From Aphrocallistes beatrix (lineage: Eukaryota > Porifera > Hexactinellida > Sceptrulophora > Aphrocallistidae), in assembly GCA_963281255.1 (NCBI GenBank), contig OY725501.1, positions 573,882 through 637,881 of the forward strand: 64,000 bases of DNA. The letters are read 5' to 3'. Every line of letters starts with the position of its first letter. The first letter of the stretch is position 1. Positions 21,336 to 32,763 of the stretch are shown here, piece after piece. A program made the position numbers and the translations under genes. Below the pieces are notes generated by a model that did not search any database, was not told the DNA's origin, and saw nothing but the letters and a program-made list of their open reading frames with translations.

Positions 21336-22132
21336 CAAATAGAAAAAGAGGAATTTCAAATTTAAAAAATTATTTGGTTCACTTTCATAAATGAAAAACT
21401 GAATTTGGTTGTAATGGATCCTTCCAATCAAAATATTTCAGTTGTGCCTAGATTTTCAGATTTTAAATAATGAAATTGAATATTGTAAAGTGCTTCCAAT
21501 GTTTTGATACTTACCCTCCTACAATTATGTTCATCCGATTCGAGGATGTAGAGCCAAAACGTTATGATTGATAAACAGTGAAACTTGTTGATTATGAAAA
21601 CTGATTCGATAAAAATCCTATAAACTGTTGTGTTATAAGATGCTCATCCAAATTTTAATGGTATGCTTATAAATTGGTGTAAATAAACAGTACATATAGT
21701 GGAATTCGCTTATTAGCAATATTGCTCTATTAGCAACCAATCTTCAGGTCTCATGTGAAGATTTTGTGTGAATTCGGTTCCTTTATTAACAACTTCGCGT
21801 ATTAGCAACCATTTTATGAGCAATTTATATTTGGAATTGATATGTTCAACTAGTTATAATCAAAATAATAAAATCACAGAATGCTGCGTAATCATGATGA
21901 TTTAGCAAATTTTAAAAATCGAAAGGTAAGGTGCAAATTTCTATATTAATGTCCCACCATTACAAAAAATTTCAAGCCATTATATTTTAGACTGTAGTTA
22001 GGGGAGTGAATACGGCTAGACACCAACACTCAAGTTTAGAACTGTATACCTATGTATACTATGATGTATGATTCCAACAAGTTTGAAAGGTTTCGTATTC
22101 TTTTAAATTTGTATTATAAAGTTTGGTGAAAC
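21336..22132. other. intergenic interval with a second pogo-like fragment
   Basis: At 21685-21830 the 'agtggaattcgcttattagc' end and a 'gtattagcaaccat' half mark another copy of the 'gctaataag' family. Otherwise no feature is seen. Confidence 0.5.
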
Positions 22133-22685
22133 TAAACAATGCACAGGTTGGGTTTAATTGATTGAAAACAACAAAATTAGATAGTTTGGGGATGTATTTA
22201 TTTTAGTTAATAACATGCTTATTAGTTTCATGGTGAATTATTCTCTAGATTTTCGTCTCGCGCTTGGCGAGGTGTTTTGTTGCGTCCTTTCCGGTTTAAG
22301 CCATTTTGGGCGGGGAAGACATACAAGTTGGGGCTATATTATAGATAGAAAAAACACTAAGCCAACCGAAGATTAAGAAACAGTTGGACTCCATAGATCT
22401 ATTATGTCCGTTTTTCCTTCTCTATACTATATCTATCGGGCATGCCTAATTTCCGGGACGGGACGGCATCCCTTCCCGGAAATTAGGTATCTTAACCCGT
22501 CCCGTCCCGGAAATTAGGTACCTGATGGTTCCGTCCAGTCCCGGAAATTAGGCATGCCCATATATATCGACCAATTCATTTAAATTTTGTTAAACATGTT
22601 ATTAACTAATATAAATACGCGTACATCCATAAAGTATCAAATTTTGTTGTTTTTAATCAATCAAACCCAGTTGCATTGTTTTCTT
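22133..22685. mobile_element. element with about 85-bp terminal inverted repeats
   Basis: 22133-22222 ('ttgggtttaattgattgaaa...aataacatg') is the inverse of 22598-22684 ('catgttatta...ttaatcaatcaaaccca'). Between the arms lie a 'ccggtttaagccattttggg' element fragment (also at 36900, 51270, 55830) and a CCGGGACGGG element. Confidence 0.7.
22438..22559. mobile_element. CCGGGACGGG palindromic element 1
   Basis: Ends GGGCATGCCTAATTTCC and GGAAATTAGGCATGCCC are exact inverses. Inside, 'tcccggaaattaggta' units repeat. It is the same family as 25202-25351 and 37163-37321. Confidence 0.8.
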
Positions 22686-22769
22686 AATTTAATACATCAT
22701 TTGGTTCAAAATACAATGGGTTAAGGTGTATCTAAATATTTGGTTGATTTTTACGTCATCCTATTGTAC

Positions 22770-23725
22770 ATACATATATTCAGAACAAAATAATGGCTAT
22801 CATACACAGATGTCCAAAATTAATTCGAGGCAGTAACCACCAGATTTGGTGGGTCCGGTTGAAGTTGAAGCCTGCATTCATGCCAATCGTCCTGTCTATC
22901 ATGGCTCTAGTTGGCATAGTTAGAACATTTACCAACTGTATCGGTAGATACCGCCCTATAAGTTGATCAATACAATGAATATTGGTGTAAAATTATGGGA
23001 TTTATGAGTATCTTTCTTTGGCTGTATAGACTTTTGATGTGTCAGAGAATATTCTCAAATATTGTTCTTCAAAAGTATGTTTTTTATTCAAATCATCTCT
23101 TCCTACTTTTTTCCAAATGACTGATAACTTGTAAAGAATTCATACAACGATGGAATAAAAATATTTTTTGAATTGATCAGTGATAACTGCGATTTTTTAT
23201 ATCTCTATATTTTAGATGTTTTAATGGAACTGTGCTTCGGTCTTTTGAGTCTTTAGAATCCACTGACATTTTGTTTCTAATACCACTGCATATCATTAAC
23301 ATCCTTGATACATCCCACCTTGCAAATCATCTGACCTAATTTTCATTATTCACCATTAAGTATTTTGTATATATTGAGTTACCAATGGTGTTAAACCTAA
23401 TAGGGTCAATTTTACCTGAGACTTTCAATTATATTCTCTTTAGATAGGTACAAACTTATAACAAGATTTGACTCTATATATAATATTAATTACAAAACAT
23501 ATACTATAGTATCTTATTTCATTGCCTTCTATCATCGGTCTTTCTTTCATTCAATTTTATATACATACACTCTTTTTCGGAGAGATACAGGTAGGTTTTG
23601 GTATTGATAGCTAAATGCATTTATGGAAGATATTATTTAGACGTTCTTTTGGTTAAACACGGATTGGACAGCACAATTGACTTAACTTAAGTGGCCAAGA
23701 AACCTAACATAATCGATTAGTATTG
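22770..23725. repeat. orphan UBL-gene upstream block
   Basis: It matches the 5' blocks of UBL copies A-C ('ggctatcatacacagatgtc', 'aactgtgcttcggtctttt', 'ggccaagaaacctaac') but no UBL sequence follows at its gene-proximal side, which is occupied by transposons. It preserves the empty site for the solo LTR of copy C. Confidence 0.75.
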
Positions 23726-24120
23726 GTTTATCTGACTAAGTGACCGCCGAATTTTATAATTATTTCGGGTTATCTTGGACTTTCAACTCCAATTTTGAAT
23801 CTTAATAGGATAAATGTTAAAATATGTCCGATATTAAACTCTTATTTCAATTTCGATGCGAAAACTTGATTCAATCTAATGTTTGACTCAATTGAATAAG
23901 TACGCTTATTGAAAAAAATATTCTGGGGAAATCCAATTTAAAGTTTGGTGTCCAACTTTATTGAAAGAGTAATTTGTGACACTAAAACACATGCAATAAT
24001 CTTCAATCAGGACCTAGACACAAAAATGGTGTTCTAAATTCTGGATTTTTTTAATGCTGACACGATGTATATGGTACCACTCCCAGTATGTCATAAGCCA
24101 ACCAGTTATCCCGCTTGCGG
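23726..24120. other. intergenic interval
   Basis: Nothing recognisable is seen. Confidence 0.4.
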
Positions 24121-24269
24121 TTTTCTCCAATCGGACAATTTCGGTCCTTGCAGGAGTTACATGGTATCTGAGTCGTAAGTCCCATATTCTTCCTCGGAAG
24201 CCTCAAGCACCAAATTTTCCGGTACTGTAAACGGAGGACTTTTTACGTGTCTGAGAGTTCACCTTGAGC

Positions 24270-24543
24270 AGGCGTCTTCGTCGAAATTCCAGATGACTTC
24301 TCTGCGATTTTAGGTTGCGAAAAGGCAGTAATCGAGTACTTTGCCCGATACCGCATCTATGTCAGAAATAAACCCAGTACCAGAAATTGTCGATGTTTTT
24401 GACGTCAAATCGATCACGGAATTCTGCAACAGCCAGTGCAATAGATTTCTCAGCGATGGATCCTGTAAAGGAGACGAGACTATTAATAAGTGGCTTTCCC
24501 ATATTGCGAGCAGGTACTGGGAGGTCTTGGATAGCGAATTGTA
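24270..24543 (+). pseudogene. possible fragment of an unrecognised gene
   Basis: The stretch is richer in G+C than its surroundings and reads as protein-like sequence on the plus strand in two overlapping frames. VEIPDDFSAILGCEKAVIEY ends around 24335. After a shift of frame, PDTASMSEINPVPEIVDVFD continues to WLSHIASRYWEVLDSEL and a TAG at 24542-24544. I do not recognise the family. It may be a decayed exon or a piece of a mobile-element protein, and chance cannot be excluded. The minus strand is also open over part of this region. Confidence 0.3.
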
Positions 24544-24544
24544 G

Positions 24545-25200
24545 TCGAAGATCTTGCTAGCTCATCAATGTACAGTGAACTCCTAATAAAGAGCGACTGT
24601 TGACCTTGCTAGGCTGAAGGGTGCTCTTCGGGTTCTTTACAGCCTCATCCACTAACACATCCAAATAATTGGAGTTCGTACCGAGCGAAAACGGTATAAC
24701 ACTGCAGTAATGAAGAATGAAGAATGACTGCATGCCAATAGTGTGAGCTTGTTTGTATACCAACAAATAAATCACAATCATGTTTTGAGTGCATTACAAC
24801 TCTCTATTGCACAATATTTCATGAAAAAATACAAAAATAAATTTTCCTATGAAATTTCGCTAATTGGATCAATGCAGTGGCGTTATTAAAGGTGAATGAC
24901 TTTCATTGTTCTCCACCTTTTTCGAAAATTGATATCTAATTATCCTGGACTTCTGGGCGGTTGATGTGAGACCCACTTTTTATAAGCTTCCAAGGATCCT
25001 ATAATTTAACAGAATATTCATTTATTTTTGTGCGACATGCATAATGAGCGCTCAGGTTCGTAATAATTACCCGAGTCCCTTGTACCACCCAAATGCAATT
25101 TCGCACCACTACCGTGCCCGGTTGGGATAATCTGGGCTGTCGTGAGTCGTACGTATATAATTATAAGTGCGCTTCGCATACTCGCTTAGCTCCGCTAGCG
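24545..25200. other. intergenic interval
   Basis: No gene is seen. From about 25145 the G/C-rich 'gtgcgcttcgcatactcgc' segment belongs to the same dispersed family as 2935-3010 and 16285-16345. It hosts the inserted element at 25202-25351. Confidence 0.4.
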
Positions 25201-25201
25201 A

Positions 25202-25351
25202 GCGCATGCCTAATTTCCGGGACGGGACGAGTCAAGATGCCTAATTTCCGGGACGGGACGAGTCAAGATGCCTAATCTCCGGGACGGGACGGGTTAAGAT
25301 ACATAATTTCCGGGACGTGATCCCGTCCCGTCCCGGAAATTAGGCATACCC
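25202..25351. mobile_element. CCGGGACGGG element 2, hAT-type insertion
   Basis: It is flanked by a perfect 8-bp duplication GCTAGCGA (25194-25201, 25352-25359). The ends 'gcgcatgcctaatttcc' and 'ggaaattaggcataccc' are inverted. Three and a half internal units of about 32 bp ('cctaatttccgggacggg' plus 'acgagtcaagatg') are tandem. Confidence 0.85.
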
Positions 25352-25723
25352 GCTAGCGAACACTTTGTGTTTGCATAAGTCGCCTGATATCAAGGCGCCT
25401 AAATTAATTTTCAAAAATTGTTTCTAATAGCCCAAATACAATCAAAGAACGGGTCTAATAGCATGTGCTATCAAATTCTGAATCAAAGTTCCAAAATTAC
25501 GGCAAATTTTATTGGTAGTGGTTTACAGGGGCGCCGAACTTTCGGAATAATTAGCCAATTGGTGGGGTTCTTTACATCTAAATTTTGCATTGCGTCTATA
25601 AACTTTACAAATCTAATCCCTCCCCCTGGGTTCGGCGCGTATGGTGGTTTATCAATTTTCATGTTCATGTTAATAGAACTTAAAAGTGTTGATTCTATGT
25701 TTTTGACCAATATAGACAAAATC

Positions 25724-28700
25724 ATGACTGATTCAAAACAAAATCCTTCCTATTCACGTAGAATATCACCAAGTGACGAAGCGGGCAGGATTCGAAAGAG
25801 TGTACATAATATGATAGAGAAACTTTCCAAAATACCTGAAGAAGATTGGAGATCTATTCTATCTAAATACGGGCAAAAAGTGGAGGGGTATTTGGATTTT
25901 AAAAAGGCTTTTAGAATTGGTTTGAAGGTTGATCTTATTACAAAAGATCTTGGAGCCTTGAAATCAAATCTACGAATAATGAAGAGAAATGATTTACTCG
26001 AAAAACTTCCAGAAGATCTAGACACACTTTCCGAAGTCTCTGATACTGAATTTAGAGATATCTTCAAAAGCGTAGCATTAGGTGAAGATAAACTAGAACA
26101 TTGGAAAAATATACTCAAAAGACACATCATATCTCAAAACAGCAGTGTAGAACCTATCCTAGGTCAAGGAATGGAGGAAATAAGCGATATATATATTCCT
26201 CTTACAGTAATTGATCAAGGACTTTACAGAAAGGTTCTGGAACAACCAGAAATAAATAGTGAATTAGAATTACTAGCAGAATATGGAAACGAATCAAAGG
26301 GTGAAGATTGTGAACAGCAATGTAACGAAAGGAAGCAACAGATAGAAAAAAATAATACCTTGATGTGTCAATTTAAAAGGCGTGACCTAATTGAGATGAT
26401 TTGCTGTAGAAATACAAGTATGCCTACTAAAGTTAATCAGGAGAAATCATTGTGTCTCACTGGGAATCCTGGAAGTGGAAAAACGTTCTTGAGTACAATG
26501 ATTGCCCTTTTGTATGGTAAAAGTGAACTAGACCAATTTGATTTTTGCTTGATTCATTCCTTGTCGTGATCCAGAATGGCATCAACTTGAACAAACAAGG
26601 GAGAATCCTGAAAAGATGATAGATGATAAACTCGTAATAAGTTGGTTAATGCTTGGAATGAATTCAAAGGTAAAATTGTCAGAAGAGCTTTCAGAACATC
26701 TCTTAAACACTGACGGTGAAGGTCTTTTGTTAATTATAGATAGTGTTGATGAATTTACGAAAGAAGTTCCTTTCAATCAAACAATCTTATCTTCGTTATT
26801 ACACAGAACCATTTTATCCAAATCTACAATTATATTAACCAGCAGACCAGGCGTTTGGTTTGATATCACGAGTGAGAACTCTGATATTATGATCGAATCC
26901 CAATTCCACGTTTTAGGATTTTCCCCTATAAATCGTGATAGTTTTTTCAGAAACAAACTAAAGGATGAGTCCAAATTGGAAGAGTGTTATGACTTGTTTC
27001 ATTATCATTACGAAATTGCTCTACTCTCTCTTATTCCTGTAAATGCCTCATTCTTTGCTCATCTATTCATTTCAGATGCATCCAAACTCAGTTACACTCT
27101 AACTAAACTCTTCTCCTCTCTTGTTCTCTACCTAATAAGACGCCAATTATCTAGAATGAAACTAGACCACTACATCAATATAGAAGAGCTACAAGAATTG
27201 GATAAAGATATTTTGAAATGTCTCTACGAAATCGGCGAAGTAGCATACAGTGGTGTTGCAAATAGAGAATTGAGGTTTACAAAGATTATTCCACTTATAC
27301 TGGGGGAGAAAAAGTTTAATAGCGATTGGTTAGGTTTAGTAAATGTCCAAATCAAATTGGACCCCTCTGGTAAAGAAATCAAAGAATGGTCTTTCAGCCA
27401 TTTAACCATGCAAGAATATGTTTCTGCGCAATGGTTAAGTAGCATCAAGTGGTTCGAAATCTGCTTAATAACTAGATACGTTGTGAGTTCTACGGAAATG
27501 TTTACCACGTTTAAAATGATTCTGAGATTTGTTTGTGGTATTCTTAGCAAAGATGCACAAAATACGATATACATTGCTTTCAAGTATTATTTAATCAAAC
27601 CAGTCAACTATCAGTTCCTATCGCAGTTTCAACAATTGTACTATCAAGATATTGCATCTGAAAGTGGATTTAACGAAAATGACGATTTCTTTAAAAGTTC
27701 AGATTTGGAGGCATTCACAAAACAATTTCTATCACTGCTTTCACTCATAGTAGAAGCTGATTCAGAAACTTTGAAACGAGACCAACGTCCACCAAAATAT
27801 CCTTCGTTATACATTCGTAGTAAAATTGAACCCAGTGAATGGTTAAATTTCACAAAGTCGATGAAATATCTCGAAGAATTTCATTTATTATACTTTATTA
27901 CAGATTTTCTCATTTGTGAAGAGTTTGAATTATTGCTGCAAAATCTTAAAGATTGTGAACTCGAATACTTAGTCATTAAGTTTATAGAGAAAGATTATGA
28001 AAGCATTATGCCATACATTGAAATTCTAACAAAATTTGAACTTCTTACAACAAAAGTATGCTTTGATCTAATAAAATGTAACTTGTCCAATAGCAATCAA
28101 TCTGCAATGGATAACTTATGGGACAAAATCAGCATTAATTCCCTTCGCCTATTAAATAATGACATATCAGTGCTTAAACATTTTTCTTCTCATCTAATTT
28201 CGCTCAAAAATGTTTATTTCAGGACAGAAAATTCAGAAACATACATCGACCTGGAACCTTTACTCGAAAATGCAAAATTGCAAGGATTACACCTCTTTGA
28301 AATCCCTGAAGACTATTTCCACAAGCTATTCTCAGCTATGCCTCCTTCACATGTTTAGAGGAAGTCTCACTTCATTCAAATAAAGCTTACTTGATACTTC
28401 CCATATTGATATCATCATGCTCTAAACTGACACACTTAAGCATCCGTAGTGACTTTATACCAAATCAAGACCATTCAGACGATCTCCTATCGCTTATTAT
28501 GAAACACGAATGTTCATTGAAGACATTACAACTCTTTTCCTTAGATTCGATTGGTTTTAAGAATCTTAACTCCATTTTCGATTATTTCCAATGGTGTTCT
28601 GATCTGGTACGCCTAATCCTAGAAGATTGTGATATAACTTTTGATTTTGATTCATTATCAGACTTAAAGATGCCTGAAAAACTGATTTCTCTGGAGGTGA

Positions 28701-28963
28701 TAAACGTTTCTCTGACAGATGCTGGCTTAAATGTCCTAATTCGAATGTTTCCTTTCCACAAAACTTTGAGATATATTGAAATAGTTGATTGTATATTAAC
28801 TTCGAAATCATGCGAACCTCTACGCAATCTCGTGTACACTTTAAGACGACTGAAGGAACTTGAAGTATCTGATGAACTCCTCAAGCCTGATGACCAGCCA
28901 ATCCAGAATCTCCAGAAAGCGGTTGAGAGTTTGTCTGCTGATTTACTTATCCAGCATTGGTAA
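25724..28963 (+). pseudogene. NLR2: DED-like/NACHT/LRR receptor with two frameshifts
   Basis: This is a close paralogue of NLR1, starting at the equivalent ATG (MTDSKQNPSYSRR). The DED-like segment and Walker A (GNPGSGKT, near 26463-26490) read in one frame to 26550. There 'gattc' replaces 'gtcc' of NLR1 (26551-26555), adding one base. The rest of the NACHT (LLLIIDSVDEF, LTSRPGVW, HLTMQEYVSAQW) and the first LRRs are then open for about 1.8 kb in the shifted frame. One base is lost at 28341-28345 ('cctcc' against 'ccatcc'), which returns the sequence to the original frame through the last LRRs to ...IQHW*. No other stop or indel is apparent. It is therefore either a very young pseudogene or an intact gene with two sequence errors. 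The GTAAG donor at the end is conserved, but one base is missing just before it. Confidence 0.8.
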
Positions 28964-29013
28964 GAAAAATAGGGGTAATAACCGACGAATAGTAAAGTTT
29001 ATTGGGGTTCGGG

Positions 29014-29353
29014 AAGGGGCGTAGCCAGGATTCCGGAATGGGGGGGGTCCTGAGCGAGCGGAGCGAGATTTTTAAAATTACTGTCACTAACGACAAATTT
29101 TGTAGTATGAGAAACTCTTTATAGTAGCCTCTATCCACTAACAATGAAACACTTTTAAATATATGCTTAATACCATTTCCAAAACCTAGTAGATTATCAC
29201 TTATCCTATTTTGGTTCTATTAACTGTTTCAATTTACAAAACAAAAAACAAAAAAAAGTAGTAATCCTCCGTTCCTGACAAAAGAAAATCAGTCTCCCAG
29301 GATTGGGGGGGGGGGGTTAGGCCACCCAGGACCCCCCCCTCCCTACGCCACTG
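29014..29353. mobile_element. 340-bp hAT-type element beside NLR2
   Basis: It is flanked by the perfect 8-bp duplication GGTTCGGG (29006-29013, 29354-29361). The right end 'ctacgccactg' is the inverse of the left 'ggcgtag' region. The homologous flank of NLR1 near 20450 has the unoccupied site 'attaggttcggagt'. It contains long G and C runs. Confidence 0.85.
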
Positions 29354-30429
29354 GGTTCGGGGTGTTTTAAACGTGACCTCTCTTCCTAGCAAGATACCAA
29401 TGACAGAGGAGGGATTGTGGTTGGGGACACAACATATAGCTGGGTATCTGGCGGGCGCTGTAAGCTCTTGGAAGCTGAACAATTTTGTTCTATAATATGA
29501 TTCTTCTAAGTCAGTATATGCTAATCCAGCAAATTTAAAAGTTTTGCAATATTTTTCACAAAATTTAGAAAATTATCGATTCTTCCAGGCTACAAAGTTC
29601 ACACCCTTTATATAACAATCAAAATTGGAACAATTGCCTCTCTCCCTCGTCCCCCTAGTGGCTACGCTATGTCTCATACCATGGCGTGAATAGGTAAAAC
29701 AAAAATAACATATGCTTTATAATAGGTATCTTAGAAATAGAGCTTCAATTTTCCTTTTTGAGTCTGTCATGCCATAACTAATCCAATGTTGGAAATTATG
29801 TGATACCCAGACCCAAAGTTAAAGCGTTCCAGGACAAAATGATAGTTTGAAAATTTCCCCTTTCAGTTCATTTGATGCGTATTAATAATATTTTCTTTCT
29901 TAGATTCTTTGAAGTAACAAAGCTCAAAACTCACCCAGAAAAACTAGATTCTATATATTATAACATTGCAATGACATTATTATATGCATATGCTTAATAC
30001 CCTTTGTAGTAGTTGTATATACTCTTTGACTTTCGTTTTTGTTTAATGGAATTATTGTAATTGTTTTCTCGTTAATTCAAATCCTTCTAAATCTACCTAT
30101 TCTCTGACACCTAAAAGAGATTTTATTTAACATTTTCACTATCATTTTCATTCCAAATTCCTAAAATTAATCTATGTAGTTTACTGGATAAGAAATCTTA
30201 GTCTCTTCAGACAAATTGTATCAAAGGAACTTTTCTTTTGATTAAATTCGTCCTGATTTAGGGAGTACAGTGGAATTCGCTTATTTGCAACTCAGACTTT
30301 GTTTACAAAAATGTTGCTAATATGAAATTGCTAATAAGGGAACATAATTAATATAAAATCTACAATTGGGACTCGAAAATTGGTTGCTAATATGCGAACC
30401 CCAACGTACTAGTCAAATGGAAAAAGAGG

Positions 30430-31480
30430 AATGCCTTATTTTTAAAAAATTACAAAAAAATGTTCTGTAGTAATCCACCTTGACCCTCAACTCATGGAAA
30501 ATAGGAGAGAAAAAACTATAGCCTTATCTGTACGAAAATCTGATCATACTTAGTGTAATATCCTACTTTAACTGTTGAGATCTCACTTCTAGCTTAAAAG
30601 TCCCTGACAGACGGGGTGGGAGTGTGCTTCCAACATAATTATTGTGAGAAACACATTTGAAATGTTGATATTGAGTACACTGATTTTAGATTTTTTTCCG
30701 GTTCATGATTACGTTAGCACAATATTGTAGAGTCATCCCATACAAAACTTCTCATCAAACATAAATTCACTTTTAACTCATCTTATTCGCAGGATATAAA
30801 TCTTATTAGGAAATAATGACTCGGATTTCGATTTTTGCTGAGTCATTATGATAACATCATAATGAAGTTAACATATAACATACAGAGATCAATACTGAAC
30901 ATTTTATCAGCCATTACTTTTATCCAATTTCAAAACATTCGTAAAATTGCCACCTTTTCATTTAGAAAAGAAAAGAATTTAGATTTTTTCTGTGTCATCA
31001 TGACTTTATCATGATAACGATGGCATAGTATTGGAGAAACATCCATGGTAGGCCTTTGATATTTGATATCATGTATAAGGCAGAACTCACAACAAAATAT
31101 ACGAATTGTATATAAATGTCAAAAGCTCTTTTCATGACAAAAATAATTGTTAATGAGATATTTAGCAGGAGAGATATGAGGGAGAAAAAACCTAGTCATT
31201 TCATATATTGGTCATTATGGTACTACAATAGTAAGTCGGCTCACTAGAAACCTATGAAAGCTATAACAACAAATATTATACTTATAATAGCAAAAAACCA
31301 AGTAAAATACAATGAAACGTTAACTTCAACTAAATTAGGATGGCAGAAATATATTTATATTTAGCATCAATTTCACACAAAAGTTAGGCGGGACCATTTG
31401 TATTACCGGTCCTGCCAAAAGTGACTCGATTAAGCGGTTGACCCAATTAAACAGTGACCCTATTAAGCGGAGTCGAATGC
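30430..31480. other. intergenic interval with half of a pogo-like element
   Basis: No gene is seen. At about 31405-31480, 'ggtcctgccaaaagtgactc' to 'aagcggagtcga' is one half of the family complete at 46009-46196. Confidence 0.45.
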
Positions 31481-31560
31481 ACGTACATACATAAGGACGG
31501 ACATAGAACGCTGTTCATACCTTAAAGGCATTTGGGTGCTAATTACAAGATCACATAGTG

Positions 31561-31884
31561 CAGGGGTTCTTAACCTTTTTGTCCTTACGCCCCCTCTTTT
31601 ATAACCATTAAATCGTTATGCCCCCTTGACTTTGAAATCTATTTGTTAAAAGTACACATTTTAATTATTTTGATTAATTAAAAAAAAAATCAGATTCTAA
31701 ATTCACATTATGGATGATATTCGAGGCACCAAGCTTCAAATGTAAGTACAAGTCATGTCAAAAATTTAATGATTTATACACTTGAAAAATTCAAAATGCT
31801 AAATTCGAAATCAAATACCACGCCCCCCTGAAATGATCATGACGCCCCCCCAGGGGGGCGTGCCCCCCAGGTTAAGAACCTCTG
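31561..31884. mobile_element. 324-bp hAT-type element
   Basis: TIRs CAGGGGTTCTTAACCT and AGGTTAAGAACCTCTG have a perfect 8-bp duplication ACATAGTG (31553-31560, 31885-31892). No coding frame is present. Confidence 0.9.
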
Positions 31885-31921
31885 ACATAGTGAGTTGAAG
31901 AATATTTTATTTGTTAAATTA

Positions 31922-32168
31922 CACTGCCTGGCCAAAAGTATTGGAACATATTCTAATGTATGCCACCATATGCCATAAGTGGCACGGGTGGCAGGGAAAC
32001 GGGCCCATTGAAGGAAATCAACAAAAGTTTAGTGGAAGAGGTCGGAGGGACAGTTTCTATTGATATCACAATGTTTACACTTGTTTAATATTGTGTTCAA
32101 TGGGTTGTGCCACTTTGGCAAAAGTGGCACATATTATAATGTGTTCCAATACTTTGGGCCAGGTAGTG
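31922..32168. mobile_element. Tc1/mariner-type miniature element
   Basis: Ends CACTGCCTGGCCAAAAGTAT and TTTGGGCCAGGTAGTG are flanked by TA. The '(C)TGGCCAAAAGTATTGG' start is typical of Tc1-like elements. It is non-coding. Confidence 0.85.
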
Positions 32169-32169
32169 T

Positions 32170-32763
32170 ATATTTTAAATTTTGCTGCCGTGTTCTTTCT
32201 TTTTCCATCTAGTGCTGCAGGCTTTGTATTAGATTTTAAAAATATGTTCACACTCAAAGGTTCAAATATAAGAAACAGTTTATCATACTAGTCTACCTAG
32301 ACGAGTTCCAGTGTAAAAAATCCACAAAAATATTATGAAAACCAGAATGTAGAGATTTGTTAATTATCATGAATTTTAAAAATATCAATCAGAATTGGAA
32401 TGTTTAACTATAAATAGAAAAGCCCCGAGGGCAAATGCAGGATTTATTGAATGAGGAGAATACTATCACCTTTTCGTCTAGTCGACCATCTGGATTAATT
32501 TCTTCACAACATTATACCATATCAATCATGATATCTTCTCTACATACCAATATCTTGATTCAATGAGCTAAGAATAGCTGCCTACACATTAATTAAAATC
32601 TTGATGAGTCACTTTATTGCTCTGTGTATTGAAATCACACGAGAGGAGAAAATCTACATAATCAAGCTATCGATTACAATACAATGTTATAATCATTAGC
32701 TGTCCGAGTATAAGTAAGGAGTTTATTTAAGAAAACGAATGAAATAAGTTTCTTGCTCAATAA
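32170..32763. other. 5' flank of the membrane-protein gene
   Basis: No gene or element is recognised. It should contain the promoter of the gene at 32764. No canonical TATA box at a convincing distance is visible. Confidence 0.35.

Larger units (their letters stand above)
16850..21340 (+). repeat. segmental duplication unit 1 (NLR1 and flanks)
   Basis: It is similar along its length to 25540-30430. That includes the 5' flank ('catctaaattttgcattgc' in both) and the 3' flank down to a shared pogo-like element. The two differ by discrete transposon insertions. Confidence 0.8.
25540..30430 (+). repeat. segmental duplication unit 2 (NLR2 and flanks)
   Basis: It is the partner of 16850-21340 in direct orientation. 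It lacks the 131-bp element found upstream of NLR1 and has gained a hAT-type element at 29014-29353. Confidence 0.8.
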
